A stretch of 18,916 nt of DNA, from contig JBOGWY010000190.1 of NCBI GenBank assembly GCA_050694015.1, forward strand, positions 1 to 18,916, written 5' to 3'. A model generated the notes under the pieces. That model saw nothing but the letters and a program-made list of their open reading frames with translations. It had not been told where the DNA came from and searched no databases. Position numbers and translations under genes: made by a program. Below, piece by piece: positions 6,503-14,628 of the stretch; the first letter of the stretch is position 1, and each line of letters starts with the position of its first letter. This DNA comes from JBOGWY01 sp050694015 (lineage in GTDB: Bacteria; Actinomycetota; CADDZG01; WHSQ01).

Positions 6503-8880
6503 AGGTGAGCTTGAGCTGGTTGCAAGAGTTCGTCCGCGTCGACGTCCCCGTCGAGAAGCTGGTCGACCTTCTCAATCTGTCCGGGACCAAGGTCGAGGCG
6601 GTCCATCGGCCGTCCGAGGAGGTCATCGAAGGGATCCGGGTCGCCGAGGTCGTCGATATCTCGGACCACCCGAACGCCGACAATCTCACGCTCGTCGAGG
6701 TGAAACTCGGGGGCGATGAAACCGAGCGCGTTGTGTGCGGCGCACGGAACTTCGCGGTGGGGGACCGCGTCCCACTCGCCACCGTCGGCGCTCACCTGCC
6801 GGGCATGGACATCACCGAACGGAAGATCAGGGGAGAGGTCAGCCGCGGGATGCTCTGTTCGGGGGCCGAGCTCGGGATCTCGAAGGACCACTCGGGCATC
6901 CTCGTGCTGCCGCCCGATGCAGAGCTCGGCGCCGACGTCGGCAAGGTTCTCGCTCTCGACGACACGGTCATCGAACTGGAGATAACCCCGAACCGACCCG
7001 ACTGCATGAGCATGATCGGGGTCGCTCGTGAGGTCGGCGCGCTGCTCGGCCACGAGGTGACGCGCCCCGAGATGGACGCGCCGGTGAAGGACGACCTCCG
7101 GTCGCCGGTGACGGTAGACATCCAGGATCCCGACGGTTGCCCGCGCTACGTCGCGCGCTATCTCGAGGACGTGACGATCGGCCCGTCGCCGTCGTGGCTT
7201 GCCACGAGGCTGCTTCGCGCCGGCGTCCGTCCGATCTCGAACGTCGTCGACGTGACCAACTACGTGATGCTCGAGCTCGGGCAGCCCCTTCACGCGTTCG
7301 ATGCCACGCGGATCGATGGTCGGAAGATCGTGGTCCGCCGTGCCAAGCGAGGGGAGAGGTTCCGCACGCTCGACGACGTCGATCGCTCGATGACGACCGA
7401 CGACCTGATGATCGCGGACCCGAAGAAGGCTCTCGCGATCGCCGGCGTCATGGGTGGTGAGGATTCCGAGGTCGCGCCGGACACGACGACGGTCATCCTG
7501 GAGTCGGCGTACTTCGATCCCACGTCGGTTTCCCTCACCGCGCGCCGGCAGTTACTCCGGACGGAGGCGTCGGCTCGCTTCGAGCGCGGAGCCGATCCCG
7601 AAGCGCAAGCGATCGCGGCTTCCCGCGCGGCTCGATTGATCGCCGAGCTCTGCGGCGCGTCCGTCTCGCCCGACGTCGCCGACGAGAACCCGCGTCCGTT
7701 CACGCGCCGCACGATCGCGTTCCGTCCCGCTCGCACCGGGGTGGTTCTCGGTAAGGACATCGCACCGGATGCGCAGGCATCGTGGCTGCGCGCGATCGAC
7801 CTCGGTGTGCAAGGCGCCGGGGACGACCTAACGGTGGACGTACCCGGGTTCCGTCCCGACCTCACCCGGGAGGCCGATCTCGTGGAGGAGGTCGCGCGGC
7901 TCGCCGGTTTCGAGCAGCTCCCGTCGACGTTGCCTCCGGGACGGATCGGTCGACTCGATCCCGAGCAAGCCCTCGACCGCGCCGTGAGGCGGCGCTTGAG
8001 CGCGATGGGCGTGCAGGAAGCGTGGACCAACTCGTTCGCGTCCGAGGCCGACCTCGCCGCACTCGGCATCGGCGACGCGTCGAAGGCCGTCCGCATCGCG
8101 AACCCCATGTCTGAAGACGAGGATCTGTTGCGAACGAGTCTCTTACCGGGGCTCCTGCGTTCGGCAGCGCGCAACGTCGCGCACCGAGCCGACGGCGTCG
8201 CGCTGTTCGAGCTGTCCCACATCTACGAGGCTTCGGGGGACGAGTTACCGCACGAGCCGGTCGTGCTCGGAGCGATCTTCGCCGGGACCCGTTCCCACCA
8301 GGCATGGCAGGGATCGGAGAGGCGATGGGACTTCTTCGCCGCCAAAGGTGTGCTCGACGCGTTACTCGCCGGCATGGGTATGCCCCAACCGACGTACGGG
8401 CCGGTGCGCGGCGACGCGTTCCATCCCACCCGCGCGGCCCAGATCGCGATCGGTGGTGCCTCGGCGGGCGTGCTCGGCGAGCTCCATCCCGCGACCTGTG
8501 AGCGATTCGGCGTGCCCGAAGGCACGATCGCCCTCGAGGTCTCGTTCGCGCCGATCGCGGCGCTGATCCCACCGCGCGTCCAGGTCGGCGATCTCCCGAG
8601 GTTCCCTGCGGTCAACATCGATCTCGCGATCGTGGTCGACGAGAGCACCGCGCAGGGCGACGTGATGGCGACGATCGAAGCGGCGGGCAGACCCGAGCTC
8701 GCATCGGTGCGACTGTTCGACCAGTACCGCGGCGATCAGGTATCGAACGGCAAGAAGAGCCTGGCTTATGCGTTGCAGCTGCGTGACCCGGACAAGACCC
8801 TCACCGACGAGGACGCGGCGCGGGTGCGCGAGCGGGTCGTGACCGCGCTCTCCGAGCGCTTCGGCGCGAAGATCCGCTGA
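6499..8880 (+). CDS. pheT: Phenylalanyl-tRNA synthetase beta subunit
   Basis: PheT is the structural, tRNA-binding and editing subunit of PheRS. The protein is 793 residues, full length. An N-terminal start MKVSLSWLQEFV is followed by the EMAP/Myf-type tRNA-binding domain (about 43-150, with DHPNADNLTLVEV). The B3/B4 editing domain (about 205-375) contains VVDVTNYVMLELGQPLHAFD. B5 spans about 408-475, then comes the catalytic-like core, and a C-terminal FDX-ACB anticodon domain fills about 697-793 (FPAVNIDLAIVVDE to the end). The ATG is at 6499, inside the pheS stop. Its TGA shares one base with the argF ATG (TGATG), so the two are probably co-translated. Confidence 0.97.
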   Translation: MKVSLSWLQEFVRVDVPVEKLVDLLNLSGTKVEAVHRPSEEVIEGIRVAEVVDISDHPNADNLTLVEVKLGGDETERVVCGARNFAVGDRVPLATVGAHLPGMDITERKIRGEVSRGMLCSGAELGISKDHSGILVLPPDAELGADVGKVLALDDTVIELEITPNRPDCMSMIGVAREVGALLGHEVTRPEMDAPVKDDLRSPVTVDIQDPDGCPRYVARYLEDVTIGPSPSWLATRLLRAGVRPISNVVDVTNYVMLELGQPLHAFDATRIDGRKIVVRRAKRGERFRTLDDVDRSMTTDDLMIADPKKALAIAGVMGGEDSEVAPDTTTVILESAYFDPTSVSLTARRQLLRTEASARFERGADPEAQAIAASRAARLIAELCGASVSPDVADENPRPFTRRTIAFRPARTGVVLGKDIAPDAQASWLRAIDLGVQGAGDDLTVDVPGFRPDLTREADLVEEVARLAGFEQLPSTLPPGRIGRLDPEQALDRAVRRRLSAMGVQEAWTNSFASEADLAALGIGDASKAVRIANPMSEDEDLLRTSLLPGLLRSAARNVAHRADGVALFELSHIYEASGDELPHEPVVLGAIFAGTRSHQAWQGSERRWDFFAAKGVLDALLAGMGMPQPTYGPVRGDAFHPTRAAQIAIGGASAGVLGELHPATCERFGVPEGTIALEVSFAPIAALIPPRVQVGDLPRFPAVNIDLAIVVDESTAQGDVMATIEAAGRPELASVRLFDQYRGDQVSNGKKSLAYALQLRDPDKTLTDEDAARVRERVVTALSERFGAKIR

Positions 8881-9800
8881 TGGCGTCGAAGCGCGACTTC
8901 CTGTCGATCGACGACGTCACCGTCGAGGAGCTTGCCGAGCTTCTCGCGCTCTCTGGTAAGGCGAAGAAGAACCCCACCTCATGGTCGCAACGACTGGCCG
9001 GGCGGCGCGTAGCGCTGATCTTCGAGAAGCCTTCGACGCGCACCCGCGTCTCGTTCGAGGTCGCGGTGAGCGGTATGGGCGCCCATCCCGTCGTGCTGCG
9101 CGGGGACGAGCTCCAGCTGGGCCGCGGCGAGACGATCGAGGACACGGGTCGTGTGCTGTCGCGCTACGTCGATGCGATGGTCGTGCGGACCTTCGGTCAG
9201 GACCGGCTCGAACGGCTGGCCGGCGCATCATCGGTACCGATCGTGAACGCGCTCAGCGACCTCGAGCATCCGTGTCAGGCTCTCGCCGACCTGCTGACGA
9301 TCCAGGAGAACCTCGGCGAGCTCGCCGGTACTGCTTTCGCCTACATAGGAGACGGCAACAACGTGGCGCATTCTCTGATGTTCGCCGGCGCCCTGGCGGG
9401 TATGGACGTTCGCATCGCGACCCCGCCCGGTTACGAGCCGTACCCGCAGGTCACCGAGCGCGCTTCAGACATCGCGGCTCAGAACAACGGCAAAGTCTCC
9501 GTGACGAACGTGGTCGCCGAGGCCGCGACCGGTGCGCGTGCGCTGTACACCGACGTCTGGGCCAGCATGGGTCAGGAAGACTCCGCGGACGAGCGCCGCA
9601 AGGTCTTCGAGCACTACCGGGTCGACCACAACGTCGTGTCGATGGCGGCGTCGGATGTCATCGTCTTGCATTGCCTGCCCGCTCATCGAGGCGAGGAGAT
9701 CGCGGCCGACGTGCTGGACGGTCCGCGTTCGGTCGTGTGGGACCAGGCCGAGAACCGCCTCTACACGCAGATGGCGTTGCTGGACTGGGTCCTTAGCTGA
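8880..9800 (+). CDS. argF: Ornithine carbamoyltransferase
   Basis: It makes citrulline from ornithine and carbamoyl phosphate in arginine synthesis. The 306 residues have the carbamoyl-phosphate loop STRTR (52-56, in FEKPSTRTRVSFE) and HPCQ (130-133). The ornithine loop DVWASMGQE lies near 225-233 and the catalytic HCLPAHRGEEI at 264-274. SMGQ and the HCLP signature favour ornithine over aspartate carbamoyltransferase. An anabolic role is inferred because no arginine deiminase genes are nearby. Usually the actinobacterial argF sits in an argCJBDFR cluster after pheST; here it is alone, which looks like a reduced remnant. It is fused by a 1-nt overlap to pheT and followed after 4 nt by mpg. 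Confidence 0.96.
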   Translation: MASKRDFLSIDDVTVEELAELLALSGKAKKNPTSWSQRLAGRRVALIFEKPSTRTRVSFEVAVSGMGAHPVVLRGDELQLGRGETIEDTGRVLSRYVDAMVVRTFGQDRLERLAGASSVPIVNALSDLEHPCQALADLLTIQENLGELAGTAFAYIGDGNNVAHSLMFAGALAGMDVRIATPPGYEPYPQVTERASDIAAQNNGKVSVTNVVAEAATGARALYTDVWASMGQEDSADERRKVFEHYRVDHNVVSMAASDVIVLHCLPAHRGEEIAADVLDGPRSVVWDQAENRLYTQMALLDWVLS

Positions 9801-9804
9801 CCCG

Positions 9805-10407
9805 TTGAAGCGGCTCACGCGCGCGTTCTACGAGCGCGACGCCCTGGCGGTGGCGAGGGATCTCATCGGTTGCGCCTTCGTTCACGAGAGTCCATCGCAC
9901 GGACGACTCGGAGTTCGTCTTGTCGAGACGGAGGCTTACCGCGGCGAGATCGATCCCGGCTCCCACGGGTACCGCGGCATGACGGGGCGGACCCGCACGA
10001 TGTTCGGCCCACCGGGGCGCCTGTACGTCTATTTCACGTACGGGATGCACTGGTGCGCGAACATCGTATGCGGCAGAGAAGGGGAGTGTGAAGCCGCGCT
10101 ATTGCGTGCGGGGGAACCGCTGTTCGGGATCGACGAGATGAAGGAGTTACGCGGGGGCCTGTCCGAACGTCTGCTCGCGTCGGGTCCGGCGCGTCTCGCC
10201 CAAGCGTTGAACATCGGCAAGCCACACGACGGCGCGAGCCTGCTGCGCGGCGGCGAGTTCTGGTGCGCCGAGGACGGCATGACCGAGAGTTACCGGAGTG
10301 CCGAGATCGCGCAGACGGTGCGCATCGGTCTCGGTCCGGGCCGCGGAGAAGACATCCCGTGGCGCTTCGTGGTCCCCGGCCACCCCCACGCAAGCCGCCG
10401 CCGATGA
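9805..10407 (+). CDS. mpg: 3-methyladenine DNA glycosylase (AAG/Mpg family)
   Basis: This monofunctional glycosylase removes alkylated or deaminated purines (3-methyladenine, hypoxanthine) in base-excision repair. The 200-residue protein carries the family core: RLVETEAY with probable general base Glu43 and base-stacking Tyr45, SHGYRGMTGRTRTMFGPPGRLYVYFTYGMHWCANIV (about 53-88), and the ending RIGLGPGRGEDIPWRF. The start TTG 9805 gives MKRLTRAFYERDALAVARDLIG, which aligns with the usual N-terminus. Codons upstream in that frame are inside argF. No good Shine-Dalgarno is visible, so translation may depend on coupling to argF 4 nt upstream. Its stop overlaps the next gene by 4 nt (ATGA). In mycobacteria mpg is followed by tyrS, and tyrS is nearby here too. 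Confidence 0.95.
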   Translation: MKRLTRAFYERDALAVARDLIGCAFVHESPSHGRLGVRLVETEAYRGEIDPGSHGYRGMTGRTRTMFGPPGRLYVYFTYGMHWCANIVCGREGECEAALLRAGEPLFGIDEMKELRGGLSERLLASGPARLAQALNIGKPHDGASLLRGGEFWCAEDGMTESYRSAEIAQTVRIGLGPGRGEDIPWRFVVPGHPHASRRR

Positions 10408-10706
10408 GCTGGAGACTCCGCACAGTTGGCACGACGGTCAGGCTTCGGGGCGTGTTCCGGACTCGATGGATACACGTCGACGACATCACCGGTTTCTATC
10501 TCCGCGAATCGACCGCTTACTTCCAACGTGGGTGCCTCCTGCCACTTCAGATGCCTGACTCAACTTGGATGACGCTCAAGAACGGAGAACGGTTGCAGAT
10601 CTTCGGACGCTGGTCGGACTTCGACGTGGAAAGCCTGAACAAGTGGCTCGAGGATGCGCGCGCTTGGAAACAGCGGGGGACTAACCGGGATTCACGTAGA
10701 ACGTGA
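10404..10706 (+). CDS. Small bacterial PH-like domain protein
   Basis: The 100-residue protein is mainly beta strands: TTVRLRGVFRTRWIHVDDITGFYLRE, then LLPLQMPDSTWMTLKNGERLQIFGRW, and a closing helix DVESLNKWLEDARAWK. The pattern of a strand pair, a Trp/Ile-rich segment, an actin-like DDITGF turn and a single C-terminal helix resembles the bacterial PH (bPH) fold of actinobacterial proteins. Here it lacks the usual membrane segments. The match is by shape and I did not recognise a named family member. It overlaps mpg by 4 nt, so it is the last gene of the infC operon. Its final 26 nt overlap the end of the convergent PBP gene. Confidence 0.7.
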   Translation: MSWRLRTVGTTVRLRGVFRTRWIHVDDITGFYLRESTAYFQRGCLLPLQMPDSTWMTLKNGERLQIFGRWSDFDVESLNKWLEDARAWKQRGTNRDSRRT

Positions 10707-13263
10707 CCGTTGAGCCTTCGTCGACGCGGGCTCCCGGCCCCGGGTCCTGCTCCCACACCCGGCCCCGGCGTCGCCTCCATCCGTCACCCTGCTTGCGCGT
10801 CACGGAGTTCGGCACCAGTCCTGCGTCGCGGATCACGTTCTCGGCCTCGCTTCTTGTCATGCCGCGCACGTCGGGCACCGTGACCTGCTCGACCCGGCTC
10901 GAGACGTAGATCGTCACCGTCGAACCGCGCGGCGCACGTTCGCCGGCATCGGGGCTCTGCCCGATGACTCGGCCCGGCGGATAGGTGCGCGACGGCTCGG
11001 CGACCTGATCGACCTCGAAACCGGCGCGCTCGAGGAGATCGGTGGCCTCGTCCACGGGGAACGAGAACACGTTCGGGACCTCGACGCGGTCCTTGGGCGC
11101 GCGGCAGCTCTTCTCCGGTTGGGTCCCCGCCTGGAATGTTGCATTGTCCACGAACTCATCGGGAGTGAGATCGGTGGCGAGACACCCGGTACGGATGTCG
11201 ATCGCGACCTGTACGAGCCCGCCCTCCGGCTGGTCGAACGCGGTGATCGGCAAGCCGGCGAGCGCGGCCGACATGAAGCGTTGCCAGATCATCGCCGGAT
11301 ACGAGCCGCCGGTGACCCCGGTGGAATCGATCCTCGTCGGGATGCAACCGTTGGTGGAGCCCGAGCAACTGGCCTTCATCTCGATCTCACCCTGCGGGTA
11401 GCCCATCCAGACCGCCGCGACCAGGTCGGGCGTGTATCCGGCGAACCACGCGTCCCGGTACTCCTGCGCGGTTCCCGTCTTGCCTGCGGCCGGCCGTCCG
11501 ATGTTGGCGCCCGTCCCCGTGCCTCGCTCGATCACGGCCTGCAGGGCGGTCGTGGTGAGGTACGCGACGCCCGGGTCGAGAACGCGCTCTTCGTCCGTCT
11601 CGTCGCGGTAGATCACCTTGCCCGTCGTGGTGTCCACGATCTTCGTGATCGCCACCGGCGGGTGGTGCAGGCCGTTCGTCGCCAGCGTGCCGTAGGCGGA
11701 CGCCATGTCGAGCGGGTTCACTGCCCCCGTACCGAGGGCGACGGAGTCGACCTCGGGTAGCTCGGTGTTGATACCCATCGCGTCTGCGGTCTCGACGACC
11801 GCATCATTGCCGATCTCTTGGATCACCTGTGCGTAGACGACGTTGACGCTACTGACGGTCCCCTCCAGCAGTGAGAGCTGATCGCCGAAGTCGCCGCCCT
11901 CGTAGTTGCAGACGTGCCAGACGCCGCTCACCGAGCCGGGATCGGGGAGATCGAGGCACGGTGCGGCCTTGTAAGTCTTCGAGAGCGGAACGCCTTCGTC
12001 GATGGCCGCGGCGAGTGCGAACGGCTTGAACGCCGATCCCGCCTGGCGGCCGGTTCCCGGCGCCGGGATCAGCTCGACGCAATCTCCCTGCTTGTTGCGT
12101 TCGCATCCGAGATCCGGTTCGGCCATGATCGCGAGGTTCAGCTTCGAGAAACGATCCTCTTTCTTCGTCGCGAACCAGTTGTGGCCGCCCACCATCGCAC
12201 GCACCTGACCGTCGTTCGGATCGAGCGCCACCATCGACGCGGCCGGATCGGTCGGGTAATTGAGGTAGTAGTCGATCGCCTCTTCCGCGGCCGCTTGCAT
12301 ATCGAGGTCGACGGTCGTGTGGATGCGCAGGCCTCCTTGGAAGAGCCGGTTCGTGCGCTCACTCACCGTCTTGCCGACCACGGTGAAGCGCGGGTCGTAG
12401 GTGATGAGGCGCTGGACGTAATCGACGAAGTAGGGGGCCGGGTACTCGCCCTTCGCCGTCGCTTCGTGCAGCTTGAGCTTGGACCTCTTTGCCTTCGCGA
12501 CCTTGTCCGGCTTCGCCCACGAGAGCTCATCCATCTTGTTGAGCACGGTGTTGCGGCGCCGCTTCGACACACCGGGATGCTTGTAGGGGTCGTACTCCTC
12601 GGGGGAGCGGATGATCCCGGCGAGCGTGGCCGACTCGGCAAGGTCGAGCTGTGATGCCGGCTTGGCGAAGTACGTGAGCGCGGCGGCTTGGACGCCGTAG
12701 GCACCCTGCCCGAAGTAGACGGTGTTCAGGTAGCGCTCGAGGATCTCCTTCTTGGTGAGCTCCTTCTCGATCTGGCGGGACAGTGCGGCCTCGACGATCT
12801 TGCGGCGCAGCGTCTTCTCGGCGATCCGTCCGGGAGCGATGATCACGTTCTTCACGTACTGCTGAGTGATCGTCGAGCCACCCTCGCGGATCTCCCCGCT
12901 CGACGCGTTGGTGACCAGCGCGCGCAGGATGGCACGTAGGTCGACGCCCTCATGCTGGTAGAAACGCTCGTCCTCGATTGCGACGACGGCGCGCTGCAGC
13001 GTCTTTGGGATCTGACGCAGCGGGACGATCGTCCGGTTCTCGGTTTGGTGCAACGTGGTGATCACGTTGCCGTCGCGATCGAGGATGCGGGACGACTGAG
13101 CGAGTTTGAAGCGGAGGTCCTTCTTCGTCAGCTGCGGGAGATCCTCGAACTGTTTGCCGATCTCGGCGCAGGACGTCATGCACAGCGCGAGGGCTGCGAT
13201 GAGTAGGGGGATCCGGAGCGCCCACCCGCGTCCAGGGCGCGTCGACCTGAGCAGATACTTCAT
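10681..13263 (-). CDS. Class A penicillin-binding protein with two PASTA domains
   Basis: This bifunctional enzyme polymerises and cross-links peptidoglycan outside the membrane. The 860 residues start with a hydrophobic segment (about 14-32). The GT51 transglycosylase follows, with EDERFYQHEGVD (catalytic Glu97), GGSTITQQYVKN (128-139) and RKIVEAALSRQIEKELTKKEILERYLN. The transpeptidase has SxxK Ser410-Lys413 (GSAFK), SxN 472-474 (SVN) and KTG 595-597. Two C-terminal PASTA repeats (about 727-790 and 793-859) probably bind cell wall or muropeptides, as in mycobacterial PonA-like proteins. Cysteine pairs (387/395, 436/452, 633/640) suggest disulfides. The leader ends ALCMTSCAEIG, which could also be a lipobox (MTSC). 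The ATG at 13263 is divergent from tyrS. Confidence 0.96.
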   Translation of the reverse strand: MKYLLRSTRPGRGWALRIPLLIAALALCMTSCAEIGKQFEDLPQLTKKDLRFKLAQSSRILDRDGNVITTLHQTENRTIVPLRQIPKTLQRAVVAIEDERFYQHEGVDLRAILRALVTNASSGEIREGGSTITQQYVKNVIIAPGRIAEKTLRRKIVEAALSRQIEKELTKKEILERYLNTVYFGQGAYGVQAAALTYFAKPASQLDLAESATLAGIIRSPEEYDPYKHPGVSKRRRNTVLNKMDELSWAKPDKVAKAKRSKLKLHEATAKGEYPAPYFVDYVQRLITYDPRFTVVGKTVSERTNRLFQGGLRIHTTVDLDMQAAAEEAIDYYLNYPTDPAASMVALDPNDGQVRAMVGGHNWFATKKEDRFSKLNLAIMAEPDLGCERNKQGDCVELIPAPGTGRQAGSAFKPFALAAAIDEGVPLSKTYKAAPCLDLPDPGSVSGVWHVCNYEGGDFGDQLSLLEGTVSSVNVVYAQVIQEIGNDAVVETADAMGINTELPEVDSVALGTGAVNPLDMASAYGTLATNGLHHPPVAITKIVDTTTGKVIYRDETDEERVLDPGVAYLTTTALQAVIERGTGTGANIGRPAAGKTGTAQEYRDAWFAGYTPDLVAAVWMGYPQGEIEMKASCSGSTNGCIPTRIDSTGVTGGSYPAMIWQRFMSAALAGLPITAFDQPEGGLVQVAIDIRTGCLATDLTPDEFVDNATFQAGTQPEKSCRAPKDRVEVPNVFSFPVDEATDLLERAGFEVDQVAEPSRTYPPGRVIGQSPDAGERAPRGSTVTIYVSSRVEQVTVPDVRGMTRSEAENVIRDAGLVPNSVTRKQGDGWRRRRGRVWEQDPGPGARVDEGSTVTFYVNPG

Positions 13264-13321
13264 CTGGGCCGATTTTATCGATTAGTCCCGTCTATCCGGT
13301 GGCTTAGCATCGCGGCCGACC
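13264..13321. promoter_or_regulatory. 58-nt divergent promoter region, PBP and tyrS
   Basis: On the minus strand TAAAAT (13277-13272) lies 8 nt before the PBP start. On the plus strand TAGCAT (13305-13310) lies 11 nt before the tyrS ATG. Both spacings imply very short leaders or leaderless mRNAs, and neither start has a clear Shine-Dalgarno sequence. The -35 boxes are weak (for tyrS perhaps TTAGTC, 13282-13287). Confidence 0.4.
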
Positions 13322-14527
13322 ATGGCCTCCTCTGACCAGCAGGAACAGCTGAAACGGCTCGTCCGCCGGGCCGAGCACGTCGTCCGTGAAGAGGAGCTCG
13401 CCGACCGCCTCGAGGAAGGCAGGCCGCTGCGAGTGAAGCTCGGGGTCGATCCGACGGCTCGGGATATCACGCTTGGCTGGGCGGTGCCGCTTCGCAAGCT
13501 GCGCGATTTTCAGGACGAAGGCCACACCGCGGTCCTGATCATGGGTGACTTCACCGCGCGGATCGGCGACCCGTCCGGCAAGTCCGAGACGCGTCCGCAG
13601 CTCTCGAAGGAAGAGGTGAAGGCGAATGCGGAGCAGTGCGTGGAGCAGCTCCTGGACATCCTTTCGGAGGACAACCTCGAGGTCCGTTACAACTCGGAAT
13701 GGCTCGAACCGATGGATCTCAGCGACATCCTTCGACTCACCTCGCATTACACGGTGGCGCAGATGCTCGAGCGGGACGACTTCGCGAAGCGGTTCGCCGC
13801 GAACCGGCCGATCTCGATCATCGAGTTCATGTACCCGCTGGCGCAGGCGTACGACAGCGTGGCGGTGGAAGCCGACGTCGAGCTCGGAGGGACCGACCAA
13901 CTCTTCAATCTGCTCGTGGGACGAGACATGCAGCGCGCCTACGGGCAGCGGCCGCAGATAGCGATGACGATGCCCCTGCTGGAGGGTTTGGACGGGGTGC
14001 AGAAGATGTCACAGTCGCTCAACAACTACGTGGCTATCCGTGAGGAAGCGTCGACCATGTTTGGACAGATCATGAGCATCCCAGACACCCTCACGTCGAA
14101 ATACGCGCTGCTCGCGACCGACATGGACGAGGAGGAGGTCCGTTCCATCGCCGGCGCGCGCGGGCCGGAGGCCGGTGCTGCCAAGCGTCGCGTCGCACGT
14201 GCCGTCGTCGCGCTGTACCACGGTGACGAGGCGGCCGAGCGATCGGAGGAGATGTTCGACCGCCAGTTCAAACAGCACGAAGCCCCGGAGGAGGTTCCCG
14301 AGGCCGCGCTCCCGAACGACGCCATCGACGGCGACAACGTCTACCTGCCGCGCGTGCTCGCCGATCTCGGCCTCGCGGCATCTCGGTCCGAAGCGCGTCG
14401 CTTGCTCGCGCAGGGCGGGGTCCGCGTCAACGGCGAGCAGGTCACCGGCGAGGAGATCGCGGTGTCCGAGATCGCGGGCGCGCTTCTGCAGGTGGGTAAA
14501 CGACGTTTCGTACGCATCACGACATAA
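13322..14527 (+). CDS. tyrS: Tyrosyl-tRNA synthetase with atypical signature motifs
   Basis: This is a class I synthetase that charges tRNA-Tyr. The 401 residues show the long GDFTARIGDPSGKSETR block, tyrosine-site residues in YPLAQAYD (Tyr171, Gln175, Asp178) and ELGGTDQLFNLLVGRDMQ. A C-terminal S4 RNA-binding domain (about 341-400) contains LPRVLADLGLAASRSEARRLLAQGGVRVNG. The HIGH motif is changed to TLGW (50-53, in DITLGWAVPL), and the KMSKS loop reads KMSQS (228-232). The fold and everything else are intact, so the gene is likely functional. It belongs to the TyrZ-like branch rather than the Mycobacterium-type enzyme. The 101-nt gap to the next gene shows no clear terminator. Confidence 0.96.
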   Translation: MASSDQQEQLKRLVRRAEHVVREEELADRLEEGRPLRVKLGVDPTARDITLGWAVPLRKLRDFQDEGHTAVLIMGDFTARIGDPSGKSETRPQLSKEEVKANAEQCVEQLLDILSEDNLEVRYNSEWLEPMDLSDILRLTSHYTVAQMLERDDFAKRFAANRPISIIEFMYPLAQAYDSVAVEADVELGGTDQLFNLLVGRDMQRAYGQRPQIAMTMPLLEGLDGVQKMSQSLNNYVAIREEASTMFGQIMSIPDTLTSKYALLATDMDEEEVRSIAGARGPEAGAAKRRVARAVVALYHGDEAAERSEEMFDRQFKQHEAPEEVPEAALPNDAIDGDNVYLPRVLADLGLAASRSEARRLLAQGGVRVNGEQVTGEEIAVSEIAGALLQVGKRRFVRITT

Positions 14528-14569
14528 CGGACGTAAGGACCTCACGCGCATACACGAAGTCCCTTTCAC

Positions 14570-14596
14570 GGAACCTGAACGCCCCCTATCTTCGTC
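14570..14596 (+). promoter_or_regulatory. Candidate ECF-sigma promoter for the IPT/TIG gene
   Basis: GGAACC (14570-14575) and CGTC (14593-14596, continuing TGA) are 17 nt apart, matching the GGAAC-N(16-18)-CGTC pattern of extracytoplasmic-function sigma factors such as Streptomyces SigE. Start of transcription would be about 25-30 nt before the GTG. A sigma-70-like alternative also overlaps: TTTCAC (14564-14569), 17 nt, TATCTT (14587-14592). Confidence 0.5.
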
Positions 14597-14628
14597 TGAT
14601 AGCGAAACAGTCGTTCTAAGGGGGCCGG

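Noticed and set aside
7290..8222. Minus-strand open frame inside pheT
   Set aside because: It is a Ser/Arg-rich shadow of a clearly coding strand.
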